Shown piece after piece: positions 19,018 to 28,076 of a stretch of DNA of 64,000 nucleotides. The stretch comes from Ameyamaea chiangmaiensis. Lineage in GTDB: Bacteria > Pseudomonadota > Alphaproteobacteria > Acetobacterales > Acetobacteraceae. The stretch is from positions 124,001 to 188,000 of the forward strand of contig NZ_BAPT01000036.1 of NCBI RefSeq assembly GCF_025995235.1, given 5' to 3'. The notes below the pieces were generated by a model. It was not told the origin of the DNA, did no database searches, and worked only from the letters and a program-made list of their open reading frames with translations. Position numbers and translations under genes: made by a program. The first letter of the stretch is position 1. Each line of letters starts with the position of its first letter.

Positions 19018-19715
19018 GGTAAGACGTCGCTCCGGGCAGAAGGCTCTCGGCTATGGGAGACGTTGCGCTCGGCCGACGCCTCCTGATGGAAAAAATCGTC
19101 CATTTTCGCGACGAACGCCACGGTTCCTTTGTCCCGGGCGACGGAAAAATGATGTTCGGCCTCCACGCCACGTCCTTCGTCGCGCAGGAAGCGGCCGAAA
19201 TTGAAATGGGCGCGAAAATCGCCACAACGCGCACCGCGAGCGTAGTACGCCCGCGCGCGCGCGCGGTTACGACCCACGGCCCAGCCGTCCTCGTAAAATG
19301 TACCAATCATGTTGAACGACTTGCAATGTCCAAGGGCCGCCGCGCGGCGAAACCACGACAACGCGTTGTCCAGATCCCGGGCGCCCCCCCAGCCCAGACT
19401 CAGGCCGGTGGCGTAGTTATACATACCCCAGTCCAACCCGAGTGTCGCAGCGCGCTTATACCAGATCATCGCATCGGACGTGTTGCGTGGCGTTCCCCAG
19501 CCCAGTTCGCAGCAACGGCCGACCATATTGCAGGCCATCGGAACATTCACCGCCGCGGCGGCAAGAAACCAGTGCAGCGCGCCGGTTTCGCTGCGGGCAA
19601 CGCCGATGCCGTTGAGCAGCATCTGCCCCACGGCAAGCTGAGCCTCCGGATCGCCAGCCCGGGCATGGGACATGGCGATGGAAAATGCTCTTTCGTTTGT
19701 ATCAGAATTTTGCAT
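19011..19715 (-). CDS. Sel1-repeat (TPR-like) protein of the iron operon
   Basis: A 234-residue protein made of about five Sel1-type repeats (for example GDPEAQLAVGQMLLNGIGVA, ALHWFLAAA, AMIWYKRAATLGLDWGM, ALSWFRRAAALGH, ARAYYARGA), which form helical scaffolds for protein contacts. No signal peptide is visible, so it is probably cytoplasmic. It overlaps the receptor gene by 14 bases and piuC by 7, so all three are read from one mRNA. A Sel1-type protein also accompanies piuA and piuC in Pseudomonas as I recall it; its role is unknown. Confidence 0.85.
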   Translation of the reverse strand: MQNSDTNERAFSIAMSHARAGDPEAQLAVGQMLLNGIGVARSETGALHWFLAAAAVNVPMACNMVGRCCELGWGTPRNTSDAMIWYKRAATLGLDWGMYNYATGLSLGWGGARDLDNALSWFRRAAALGHCKSFNMIGTFYEDGWAVGRNRARARAYYARGARCGDFRAHFNFGRFLRDEGRGVEAEHHFSVARDKGTVAFVAKMDDFFHQEASAERNVSHSREPSARSDVLPC

Positions 19716-22023
19716 TCAGTGTCACGAAGGCCGTGCGGCCGGCCGCCTGCGTTGCATAGTGGGTCGTATAGGCCTGACTGAAATATCTCTTGTTGGCGAT
19801 ATTCTGGATATTTAACTGCAGCGAGTAGTGCTTCCAGACACGGTAGTTGGCCATCATGTCGAAACGCCAGTAGCTCGGCACGAATTTGGGCACTGTGGGG
19901 GAGTCGGTGCCGTACACCTTGCTCATGTAATAGACGCCTGCACCCACTTTCAACTGGGGCAGAATGGCGTATGTATTCCACAGCGACAGGCTGTTGGCCG
20001 GCGTGTTGGGTGCGCGACGGCCGTTCATCAGGCCAGAGGCCGTCCCGGAACCGCCCGCTTCCATCAGACGCGCATCAAGATAGCTGTAGCCCCCGGTCAT
20101 GTTCCAGCGATCCGTCAACTGCCCGTTGACGCCCACTTCAAACCCACGGGTCCTCTTCGAGCCACCGTTCGCAATACCGCCGGACGCCGTCGTGATCTTG
20201 AAATTCGTGCTATCAATCTGGAACAATGCGCCTGTTACCAGAATTCGGTTACGCAGGAACTGCCACTTCGAACCGACTTCGATGGTCCTGTCACGCTCCG
20301 GCTTCAAAACCGACCCGATATTGCCGCTCCGGTCAGCGCCAAGCGAAATATCGTCCGAGCCCTGACCGACCGAGTTCCCCGGTGGAATCGCCGCCGTAGC
20401 ATAGGAGGCATAGATCGATCCGTTCGCCGTCGGCTTGTAGACCAAACCACCCTGATAGGTGAACAGGTTGTCGCCCCGACCGTACTCGCCTGCACGCGCT
20501 CGGTAGGTACTCTGAACATTATCAAGTCGAACACCAAAGTTCGCTTGCAGCTGAGGAAGAAACGTAATCGTGTCCGTCAGATAGACTGCCTTGGTGTCGA
20601 AACGCGTGCTGTTCGGATTCCCGGTCGGACGAACATCGCCGGTCCACAGGTCGCTCGCGTTCGGATTGAGTATGCTGGTGCAGGTGTGGGACGAAAACGC
20701 AAGGGCCGTAGCGCACCGTGTGAAATTGGTGCCCGTCGTCACGCTGACGCCGTTGACATAGGCGGTATAGTTATCGTTCTTGCCCTGCTCGCGCGTGAAC
20801 TCGGTCCCGGTGGAAAACTGGTTTCTGAATCCGAAGAGATGGAACGTCCCGTAGAAATCGGTCTGGTTTGTCGCCGTATCGAACGTCGATATCCGGGAGT
20901 TGAGACGACGGTAGACATATCCGTAGTAAATATTGCCGTTACTGTCGTCAGGCATCGTCCAACGGTCGTTCTGGCGTGTCTCGGAGTACCGCGTCGTGTT
21001 GCGAAGATGCAGGTTGGCGCTGAAATCATGTTCCAGGCGCAACGTGCCCATGTCGATGGAATCGTTGTTGGAATCCCGATTAGTCAGTCCATACCAGGTA
21101 TCAAACGGCACATTGATGGGCGCCCCACTACCGGTCGCCATCACGCGCGGCGCACCATTGGTGCGGGCCACGAATGCAGGATTGTTATAGGGAATCCCGA
21201 CGTCAGGAACGTCACTATTCTGCATTCGGTAATACATCAGGGTGATTCGGTTAGGCGTCCCCAGTCCGAATGAGAGCGACGGCGCCACACCGTAACGGCG
21301 AAAATGCGCGGGCCCGCGACCGGCCTTGTCCTCATCATCACCCATCAGGTTCAGACGGAACGCGCCTGTGTCGGAAATCCGCCAGTTCCCGTCGAACGTC
21401 CCGCGCTTGTAATCCGCATTACCGAAACCGAGGCCGGCATCGATGGCGTTTTTAAGTTTCGGCATCTTGCTGTTGATGATGACCGATCCGCCGGCACCGG
21501 CACGCCCGCTGATGGCGCCGCTGTCGCCCTTGATGACGTCAACGGATTCAACGTTGAACGTCTCGCGCGACTGCGCACCCACATCGCGAAGCCCATCGAC
21601 GAACGTGCTCGACTGGGAGTCGTACCCACGCAGGAAGGGGCGATCACCGACCGGGTTGCCGCCTTCGCCGGCACCCATCGTGATGCCCGGCACGTTACGA
21701 AGCGCGTCAGCCAACGTATTCGATGCAGTCTCGTCAAGTAACTGGCGGGAAATCACCGTAATACTTTTGGGCGTATCCAGCAGGGGTGCCGTGAACTTGG
21801 GCGAGCGCTGCCACTGGCCGATGACCTCGAGCTTCTCGTGCTCCTGGATCTCGCGTCCCTGGGTCACGCTTGTCGAAGCATGATGCTTTTTATGTTTTTC
21901 CGCATCCGTGTCCGTCGCCGCGAGCGCGAAAGAGTGCGAGCCGAACACCAGCGCCGCGCCGAATGTCAGGCCACCGGTCGTTTCGATTGTACCGCCGAGA
22001 CTACGTCTCTTGTGAGTGTCCAT
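19702..22023 (-). CDS. TonB-dependent siderophore receptor, PiuA/Fiu-like
   Basis: A 773-residue outer-membrane receptor. After a signal sequence of ~36 residues come a His/Lys-rich spacer (EKHKKHH), a TonB-box-like segment, and the plug domain (about residues 75-190: ITVISRQLLDE, LRNVPGITMGAGEGG, GRAGAGGSV), then the 22-strand barrel ending in the C-terminal aromatic residue (NAKF). Linkage to a PiuC hydroxylase and a Sel1 protein, and the sequence pattern, suggest a catecholate/monomeric-catechol receptor of the PiuA/Fiu group. The base composition is clearly lower in G+C than in neighbouring genes (28 of 60 bases at 20881-20940), which hints at transfer or a different codon bias. A Fur box lies 54 bases upstream. 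Confidence 0.92.
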   Translation of the reverse strand: MDTHKRRSLGGTIETTGGLTFGAALVFGSHSFALAATDTDAEKHKKHHASTSVTQGREIQEHEKLEVIGQWQRSPKFTAPLLDTPKSITVISRQLLDETASNTLADALRNVPGITMGAGEGGNPVGDRPFLRGYDSQSSTFVDGLRDVGAQSRETFNVESVDVIKGDSGAISGRAGAGGSVIINSKMPKLKNAIDAGLGFGNADYKRGTFDGNWRISDTGAFRLNLMGDDEDKAGRGPAHFRRYGVAPSLSFGLGTPNRITLMYYRMQNSDVPDVGIPYNNPAFVARTNGAPRVMATGSGAPINVPFDTWYGLTNRDSNNDSIDMGTLRLEHDFSANLHLRNTTRYSETRQNDRWTMPDDSNGNIYYGYVYRRLNSRISTFDTATNQTDFYGTFHLFGFRNQFSTGTEFTREQGKNDNYTAYVNGVSVTTGTNFTRCATALAFSSHTCTSILNPNASDLWTGDVRPTGNPNSTRFDTKAVYLTDTITFLPQLQANFGVRLDNVQSTYRARAGEYGRGDNLFTYQGGLVYKPTANGSIYASYATAAIPPGNSVGQGSDDISLGADRSGNIGSVLKPERDRTIEVGSKWQFLRNRILVTGALFQIDSTNFKITTASGGIANGGSKRTRGFEVGVNGQLTDRWNMTGGYSYLDARLMEAGGSGTASGLMNGRRAPNTPANSLSLWNTYAILPQLKVGAGVYYMSKVYGTDSPTVPKFVPSYWRFDMMANYRVWKHYSLQLNIQNIANKRYFSQAYTTHYATQAAGRTAFVTLNAKF

Positions 22024-22076
22024 TGTATCCGATCATCCGGGGCACACGCCCCCATTGGGAGAAAACGACGTTTTCT

Positions 22077-22095
22077 GTTAGTGATAATCATTCTC
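22077..22095 (-). promoter_or_regulatory. Fur box of the piuA-sel1-piuC operon
   Basis: GTTAGTGATAATCATTCTC matches the 19-base Fur consensus GATAATGATAATCATTATC at 16 positions. It lies 54 bases upstream of the receptor start codon in a locally AT-rich stretch, where it would overlap the promoter. Iron repression of the whole operon is the expected outcome. Confidence 0.85.
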
Positions 22096-22194
22096 AAATT
22101 GTCCATATGAAGAGACGACTGGTCTGTCAACCTGGAAACACGCCGTTACGAACCGAAATACGCCACCCGTTGCAAAAGCGTCGGCATGCGGCGT

Positions 22195-23121
22195 TCAGGT
22201 TACGCCGAAGGCGCGCATCTTGCGGTACAACGTCGCGCGGCTGATCCCCAGGCTGCGGGCCGCGGCCATCACATCCCCGCCCGATGCCACAAGCGCCGAA
22301 CGCACGACGCTTTCCTCCGCCTTCTGAAAACTCATGGCTTCACCAGCCTCAAGCTCATGCAGCAACTTCGGCCGTTCGGCGATCTTGTCGTCGGTCCAGC
22401 CGATCAGCGCGCGCGCCGCCCGCGTCGCGCCCGTTACCTCTCCGCAACCGTTGATCGACACCAGCGGGGACGAACACCCCTCCGCCGTACCCAGCGTCAG
22501 GATGCTTTGGCCAACATGGCAGTCCCGAAACAGCGCCTCCTCGATACGCCGCCCGGACTGAAGCAGCATCTCCATCACCAGAGGCGCGAGCGGACGCGTG
22601 CTGTTTCCGTTCAGGGCCGCGAGGTTGAGGGCGCCGACCACGCCGCCCTGGGCATCGAACAGCGGCACGGCATAGCTCGCCAGAAGCGAAAAGCAGTAGC
22701 GCCAGTGTTCCCCCTGCCCCAGAAAGATGGGACGGCATTCACGCACCGCTGTTCCCACGCCATTGGTCCCGGCCACAGCCTCGTCCCATATGGCGCCTTT
22801 CTGCAGGTGCATCCGGCGGCTGACCGGCACATGCGTGCTGTCGACCGCACGCGCCAGGATCATCGCGTTGGCGTCCGCCAGCAGCACCATCAGACCCAGC
22901 CCCTGCACCAGCGAGAAAAGCCGCCGCATTTCACCCGTTGCCGCCCGCAACAGCAGGCCGGAGCGCGCGCTGAGATAGCGGAACTCCGCCCCGCTCAGCA
23001 CATCGGCCACCCAGCCCTGCGCAGGATCGAGATTGTAGGCCGAGGCGCATCGCTGCCAGGACGTTTCAAGGCCCGATGTGTGGCGCGCAACCGCCGACGA
23101 CGATGAAGAAGAAGGTGGCAT
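22195..23121 (-). CDS. GAF-Fis transcriptional regulator, AcoR-like without AAA+ domain
   Basis: A 308-residue regulator. Residues ~35-190 resemble the sensory half of AcoR/DhaR-type activators, including a GAF domain (GTNGVGTAVRECRP, then VPLFDAQGGVVGALNL). A linker leads directly to a C-terminal Fis-type helix-turn-helix (about 270-305: GGDVMAAARSLGISRATLYRK). The central sigma-54 AAA+ domain of full AcoR proteins is absent: no Walker A or GAFTGA is present. The start is ATG 23121 or the GTG three codons earlier (23130); there is an in-frame start at 23205 too. It is the third gene on the same strand after gcd and the outer-membrane gene, so those are possible targets. Confidence 0.82.
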   Translation of the reverse strand: MPPSSSSSSAVARHTSGLETSWQRCASAYNLDPAQGWVADVLSGAEFRYLSARSGLLLRAATGEMRRLFSLVQGLGLMVLLADANAMILARAVDSTHVPVSRRMHLQKGAIWDEAVAGTNGVGTAVRECRPIFLGQGEHWRYCFSLLASYAVPLFDAQGGVVGALNLAALNGNSTRPLAPLVMEMLLQSGRRIEEALFRDCHVGQSILTLGTAEGCSSPLVSINGCGEVTGATRAARALIGWTDDKIAERPKLLHELEAGEAMSFQKAEESVVRSALVASGGDVMAAARSLGISRATLYRKMRAFGVT

Positions 23122-23338
23122 TATCGACACGCCGGTTCCGAAAGACGAAAGTCGCCCTACCGTCGTGGAACCGGAACCGGGGCCGCATCGCGACGCCCCG
23201 ACCACGATCGAAACGCGTCGTCAGGCTGCCAGCGGCAGTAGCATGGCGCGGACGCCGTGTCACATCTCCTGGCTTTGTTCAAGCCTTCTTGAAAACGACG
23301 GTCGCGACAGCCCGGCCGATCCGTGCTGTCGGACGGCT

Positions 23339-24223
23339 TCACCACAGATAGACAAGCTTGATGTAATACGCGTTGCTCTCGGCCGTATTACGCCCCTCCA
23401 GCGAGTGGGAATAACGCGCGGTGATCGAGGTGTGCGCCGAAGTGTGCAGCATGAGGCCCGGGCCGAGGGTGGTTTCCCGCCCGCTGGAATTGGCCACGTA
23501 TTGCCCGGCCGTGTTGTCGTAGGTTCCACCGACATTCTGCCAGTCGAAGGCGACGAACGGCTCGAAAAACGTCGACTGTTTCCAGCTGAAGCGCAGGTTG
23601 CTGTAGAACACCGTGCCGGGCGCGTAGCTGTGCTGGGCGCGCACGTGCTTGGTGGAACCGACGACCCACCCCAGATCCCCGTCGAAACTGAACCTGTCCC
23701 ATTCGTAGTCGAAGATGAAACTCGAGATGTTCGACCAGTAATTCGGCGACGTCGCCTCCCGCGTGCCGACTGGTGTCTGCATGAAGGTCTGAAAACCGAA
23801 CGTGCTGCGCTTGCTGGGTTTGAACCACGCCGCCGGACCGACGATGGTCGGACCCAGGCCGCCATAGCTGGTCCCGTTGGCCAGGACATAGCTTTCCCCC
23901 TGGATGACCTCAAAGGCGAAGCCGACATGGGGAATGGCGTCGAAGCTGCGGAAATGGACGTATTTCGTCAGGCCCGACCATGTGTGGCTGCCGCCCGCTG
24001 GTACCCGACGGCCGGTACTGTTGTAGGTATTGCCAGCCGCGTTGCCGTCGCCGTACTGCACCAGCACGTTGAACGGCTTGAAATCGACCGGCAGGTCATA
24101 TTCGTGCGGCCCGATGATGCCCAGTGTGATGTCCGAGGCGCGCGCCGTTGCCGTCGATGCGACCAGCACCCCCGCACAGCAGGCGAGCGGGCGCAGCCGC
24201 CTGAACCCATCTGTCAAACGCAT
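23339..24223 (-). CDS. Outer-membrane channel-like protein (phenol-degradation meta-pathway/SphA type)
   Basis: A 294-residue exported protein with a cleavable signal peptide (hydrophobic core LACCAGVLVAS, predicted cut after TARA). The mature part alternates aromatic and polar residues in a beta-barrel pattern and ends in a C-terminal tryptophan. It resembles the MetA-pathway/SphA family of outer-membrane transporters for small, often aromatic, compounds. ATG 24223 is preferred because GGA lies eight bases upstream; an ATG six codons earlier is possible. It follows gcd on the same strand with an 80-base gap holding a strong hairpin. A role in letting substrate or product of periplasmic oxidation cross the outer membrane is an inference. 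Confidence 0.7.
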   Translation of the reverse strand: MRLTDGFRRLRPLACCAGVLVASTATARASDITLGIIGPHEYDLPVDFKPFNVLVQYGDGNAAGNTYNSTGRRVPAGGSHTWSGLTKYVHFRSFDAIPHVGFAFEVIQGESYVLANGTSYGGLGPTIVGPAAWFKPSKRSTFGFQTFMQTPVGTREATSPNYWSNISSFIFDYEWDRFSFDGDLGWVVGSTKHVRAQHSYAPGTVFYSNLRFSWKQSTFFEPFVAFDWQNVGGTYDNTAGQYVANSSGRETTLGPGLMLHTSAHTSITARYSHSLEGRNTAESNAYYIKLVYLW

Positions 24224-24247
24224 TGCGTAATTCCATTGCAAGAAGCA

Positions 24248-24277
24248 GGCGGCATCGGATCATGTCCCGATGCCGCC
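24248..24277 (-). terminator. Long perfect hairpin between gcd and the outer-membrane gene
   Basis: Two 11-base arms, GGCGGCATCGG (24248-24258) and CCGATGCCGCC (24267-24277), enclose an 8-base loop. On the minus strand it is followed by TGCTTCTTGC, only a weak U tract, so it could act as a partial terminator or an mRNA 3'-end stabiliser that lowers expression of the downstream gene relative to gcd. Confidence 0.6.
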
Positions 24278-24303
24278 CGCGGGCCGTAGGCCCGACCGGT
24301 GCC

Positions 24304-26751
24304 TTACGGCGCGGCCGAACTGTCGAGCGTATAGGCGATGATGTAATCACCGCTGCGGGTGCCCAGACCACCATGACCGCCAGCGGCGATCAGCACGTAC
24401 TGCTTGCCGCCGACCTCGTAGGACATCGGTGTGGCCTGGCCGCCGGCCGGCAGACGATCACGCCAGATCACGTTGCCGGTCGCGAGGTCGAACGCACGCA
24501 GATAGTCGTCCGCGGTCGCTCCCATGAACACCACGCCGCCTTTGGTGACGATGTTGCCGCCGATATTGTATATGCCGGTCGGCAGCGGGATGTTGTTGTG
24601 GGTGCGCAGCGGACCCGTATCGCGCGTTGTGCCCACCGGATGCTGCCATACGATCTTCTTGGTCACCAGGTCGATCGCCGTCAGCGTCCCCCAGACAGGC
24701 CCCTTGCAGGGGATCTGCAGCGGATTCAGCCATGGATTGGTGTAGGCGATATACGGCGTGCCGTAGTCAGGCGAGACGGACAGGGCGTCGCCCTTGGCGG
24801 CCGGTTCCTCCCCAGCCCCGTTCCACTTGGGCAGCGTGCCCGGGTTTTCCAGCGTCTGACGACGGTCGAGCTTGATGCGGAACGGCAGGTAGCTCGCGTT
24901 GGCCAGCATGATCTTGCGCTGCGGGTCAATCGTGATGCCCTGCCAGTCCACGATGCCGTAGAACGCCGGATAGACGATCGTGGTCTTGCCCAGATGCGGC
25001 GGCGTAAACTGCCCCTCATAGGCCGACTGACGATACTGGATGCGGCACACCATCTGGTCGAGCAGCGTGGCGCCCCACATGTCGCTCTCCTTCAGGTTCG
25101 CCGGCGTCAGGGACGGCATGGCAGCCGGGAAGGGCTGCGTCGGGGACACGTGGTCGTCGGGCACGACACCGGCCGTCGGCACGGCGCGTTCCTCGACCGG
25201 ATAGCCGGGAACCGGCTGGCCGGTGCGACGGTCGAGCACGAAGAACTCGCCGCGCTTGGTGCTCTGCACCAGAGCCGGGACGGTCTGGCCGTTCGCGTCG
25301 GGCAGATCGACCATCGACGGACCGGACGGAATGTCCATGTCCCACAGATCGTGGTGAACCGTCTGGTAGGTCCAGCGACGCTCGCCGGTCTCGATGTCGA
25401 GCGCGATCGTGGCCGACGACGTGGCGTCGTCGAACGGACGGCGCGTGCCACCCCAGTTGTCGGGCGGCGAATTGCCCGTCGGGATATAGACCAGACCCAG
25501 ATTGGTGTCGGCCGTGTAGACACCCCACGCATTAGGCGTGTCGCGCGTCAGGACGTCGTCAGGGCCCGGCTTCCACGTCTCCGGATTATGCCCGGCATCC
25601 CACACCCAGGCGATCTCGCCCGTCGTGGCGTCGAACGCGCGGATCGCGCCGGACGGCTCGAAATTCGCCTGATTGTCGAAAATCCATCCACCGGTGATGA
25701 CGCGATTCTTCGCCACCAGCGGCGGCGACGTCACGAAGTGGAAGCCGTGCGGCACGTGACCCAGATACTGGCGCAGCGAGATGAAACCGTGGTCGCCGAA
25801 ATCGTCACACGGCTTGCCGGTCTCCGCATCCAGCGCGACCATGCGCACGTCGGCGACAGGCGAGTAAATGCGCGAACGGCAGCTGGTCTGGATCTCGTCG
25901 GGAATGCGGTAATACGACACGCCACGGCAGGCCAGATAGACGTTCTTGGCCAGATCGGCCTGCGCCGGATGCGGGTCGAACTTCCACTTGATCTTGCCGG
26001 TGGCCGCGTCCATCGCGATCACCCAGCTGTGCGGCGTGCACATATAAAGTGTGTCGCCCACCTTGATCGGGGTGAGTTCGAGATTGAACTCATGCCCCTG
26101 GTCAGGGCCGGCAACCGCGTCTTCACCCGATTGCTGGGTGTCGCCCGTGCGGGTCATCCACGCGCGCTTGAGGTGGCTGACGTTGGTCGGCGTGATCTGG
26201 TCGAGCGGCGAGTAGCGATCGCCCGCCATGGTGCGGCCATAGGCGGACCAGTCGGCCTTCGGCGTGGCGTCGGCGGCCGTATCCGCCTGCCCCTGCGACG
26301 CCATGCGATCGGCGGGCACGCTGCCGTCGATCGAATAGGACGTGAAGCAGCTGATCAGCAGTGCGAGGCACGACACGGCCAGCGCGCCGATGATCTCGCG
26401 CTTGTCGGTAAACCAGCTGGTGCCGGTGCGCCATACCCACGGCAGCAGCATCCACACGCCGATCCCCACCAGCGTGAACAGGCGAACCTCGAGGCCCCAG
26501 ATGTTGAAGCCGACTTCGGCCACCGACCAGATTGTGGCCAGCAGCAAAAGCGCGGCGTAGAGGCGCAGCGCGAGTCGGGGTGCCCGAAAGCCGCCGATCG
26601 CCGCGCCGAGCATCAGCAGGCCCGCGAGACAGTAGAACCATGACCCTCCGAGCAGCAGCAGTTCACCGCCCCCGAAGGTCAGATAAAGCCCGACGAGGGC
26701 GAGCAGGGCCGACGTGACCGCCGACCACAGTTTATAACGGGTTTCGTGCAT
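24304..26751 (-). CDS. gcd: PQQ-dependent membrane-bound glucose dehydrogenase
   Basis: Oxidises glucose to gluconolactone in the periplasm and passes electrons to ubiquinone, a hallmark of acetic acid bacteria. The 815-residue protein has five N-terminal membrane helices (about residues 8-140), then an eight-bladed PQQ propeller: GRTMAGDRYSPLDQI, SPPLVAKNRVITGGW, the catalytic-aspartate segment VHHDLWDMDIPSGPSM, STKRGEFFVLDRRTG with the active-site lysine, and a C-terminal HGGLGTRSGDYIIAY. ATG 26751 is preceded by GGAAAGAAACGGAGC, a clear binding site; the frame runs a further 21 codons upstream. Size is close to the E. coli enzyme (796). The divergent region upstream is long (406 bases). 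Confidence 0.97.
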   Translation of the reverse strand: MHETRYKLWSAVTSALLALVGLYLTFGGGELLLLGGSWFYCLAGLLMLGAAIGGFRAPRLALRLYAALLLLATIWSVAEVGFNIWGLEVRLFTLVGIGVWMLLPWVWRTGTSWFTDKREIIGALAVSCLALLISCFTSYSIDGSVPADRMASQGQADTAADATPKADWSAYGRTMAGDRYSPLDQITPTNVSHLKRAWMTRTGDTQQSGEDAVAGPDQGHEFNLELTPIKVGDTLYMCTPHSWVIAMDAATGKIKWKFDPHPAQADLAKNVYLACRGVSYYRIPDEIQTSCRSRIYSPVADVRMVALDAETGKPCDDFGDHGFISLRQYLGHVPHGFHFVTSPPLVAKNRVITGGWIFDNQANFEPSGAIRAFDATTGEIAWVWDAGHNPETWKPGPDDVLTRDTPNAWGVYTADTNLGLVYIPTGNSPPDNWGGTRRPFDDATSSATIALDIETGERRWTYQTVHHDLWDMDIPSGPSMVDLPDANGQTVPALVQSTKRGEFFVLDRRTGQPVPGYPVEERAVPTAGVVPDDHVSPTQPFPAAMPSLTPANLKESDMWGATLLDQMVCRIQYRQSAYEGQFTPPHLGKTTIVYPAFYGIVDWQGITIDPQRKIMLANASYLPFRIKLDRRQTLENPGTLPKWNGAGEEPAAKGDALSVSPDYGTPYIAYTNPWLNPLQIPCKGPVWGTLTAIDLVTKKIVWQHPVGTTRDTGPLRTHNNIPLPTGIYNIGGNIVTKGGVVFMGATADDYLRAFDLATGNVIWRDRLPAGGQATPMSYEVGGKQYVLIAAGGHGGLGTRSGDYIIAYTLDSSAAP

Positions 26752-27157
26752 GCTCCGTTTCTTTCCAAAGGCACCAGCCACGCGCGGGCCAGCCGGGTGA
26801 GCAATGTTGGGCAACCGCCAACCGCCTGCCGATCAGCCAAATCCGCCTTTGGATCGCCATAGTTCTTTGCGCCGCTCTCACGCGAACGTGTCTGCAACTC
26901 CTGCCCAGTCTCAGAATTGAGACGGCGCGGGCGGGACCGCACGACCCGGGCGACGGCACCACAGGCCACCGACATGGCGCACGCTTGTCCGCATGAATAG
27001 CGACAGGCCCCGGGCCCGGCCGGAACCCCGCGCGCCGGATTTGCCTTGGCAGACGAACAGCGAGCGGCAATACTTCGCGTCCTTTCGTGTCGACGCGGGC
27101 CGGACGGATCGTTCCCGTCGCGCCTTGTTCACGCACTTGAAACGGGATCGTGCCGTC
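26752..27157. promoter_or_regulatory. Divergent regulatory region of gcd and the AraC regulator
   Basis: This 406-base gap separates the starts of gcd (minus) and the AraC gene (plus). The clearest element is a perfect inverted repeat GTCTCA-GAAT-TGAGAC at 26908-26923, the right size for a dimeric regulator. No convincing -35/-10 pair could be picked by eye. The AraC frame remains open back to a possible start at 26993, so part of the region could encode an N-terminal extension, though its composition looks non-coding. Confidence 0.45.
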
Positions 27158-27937
27158 ATGAAGCGCACTGCGGACCTTCCGCGCTGCCCCCCGCCGGTCG
27201 TGGGTTTCGCCGACTGCTACACCGGCGGTTTCGTAGACGGGTTTCATACCCATGACCGGGGCCAGCTATCGGTGTTTCTCGGCGGAACCGTGACGGTCAG
27301 CACACGCAACAGCAGTTTCGTGCTCTGCCCGGGCCAAGGCCTGTGGCTTCCGGCCAACACGCTCCATCAGGCCGTGTGCCGCACCGATCTGGCGTTTCAG
27401 GTGGTCTATGTCGACCCAACGTTCAGCGGTGCCGACCTGCCATGCAAGATGTTCGACGTGTCGTCTCTCCTGCAGGGTCTGGTGGATGAGATCGTCGCGA
27501 TGCGGTACGAGTTCGCCATGGACGACCGCATGTCGACGATCGCGCGGCTTCTGATCGACGAGCTCAGGCGTGCGCCGCAGATCGCCGAACGGCTGCTTCT
27601 GCCCACGGACCAACGCCTGCGCCGGGTGTGCGAAGCCATTACCGCCGCACCGGGGGACAGCCACGCCATCGATTACTGGGCGCGTGAGGCCGGTATGGCG
27701 CGGCGCACCTTTACCCGTCTGTTTCAGGCGGAAATGGGGATGGGCTTCGCGACGTGGCGCCGCAAGGTGCGCGTCCTCGAGGCCTCGTCCCGTATCGCGG
27801 CCGGTCAGTCGATCGCGGAGATCGCGTTCGATCTCGGCTACGGGAACGCCGGCAGTTTCAGCACGATGTTCCATCGCGCCTCCGGGGTGGCACCGCGCAC
27901 CCTACGCGCCGTCGCATCGCACAAAACCCGCCCGTAG
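27158..27937 (+). CDS. AraC-family transcriptional regulator
   Basis: A 259-residue regulator with an N-terminal cupin sensor domain (GFHTHDRGQLSVFLGG, then GLWLPANTLHQAV) and two C-terminal helix-turn-helix motifs (about residues 165-255), including IDYWAREAGMARRTFTRLF and SIAEIAFDLGYGNAGSFSTM. Start ATG 27158 fits the cupin domain; an upstream in-frame start at 26993 is less likely. It stands directly upstream of the FhuA-like receptor on the same strand, so control of that receptor in response to a ferri-siderophore is plausible, though gcd could also be a target. Confidence 0.88.
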   Translation: MKRTADLPRCPPPVVGFADCYTGGFVDGFHTHDRGQLSVFLGGTVTVSTRNSSFVLCPGQGLWLPANTLHQAVCRTDLAFQVVYVDPTFSGADLPCKMFDVSSLLQGLVDEIVAMRYEFAMDDRMSTIARLLIDELRRAPQIAERLLLPTDQRLRRVCEAITAAPGDSHAIDYWAREAGMARRTFTRLFQAEMGMGFATWRRKVRVLEASSRIAAGQSIAEIAFDLGYGNAGSFSTMFHRASGVAPRTLRAVASHKTRP

Positions 27938-28076
27938 ACGCGCGCCAGCACGTCGTGACCCCGTAGCGCGGCCGGCCAGACGGAAGCGACGTCGGCGATC
28001 AGGCAGAATTTGCCATCGTTCGGGCCATCGCGACGTTCCTCGCTTGCTGCGACTCCCAAACCTGTCTATGCGCGCA

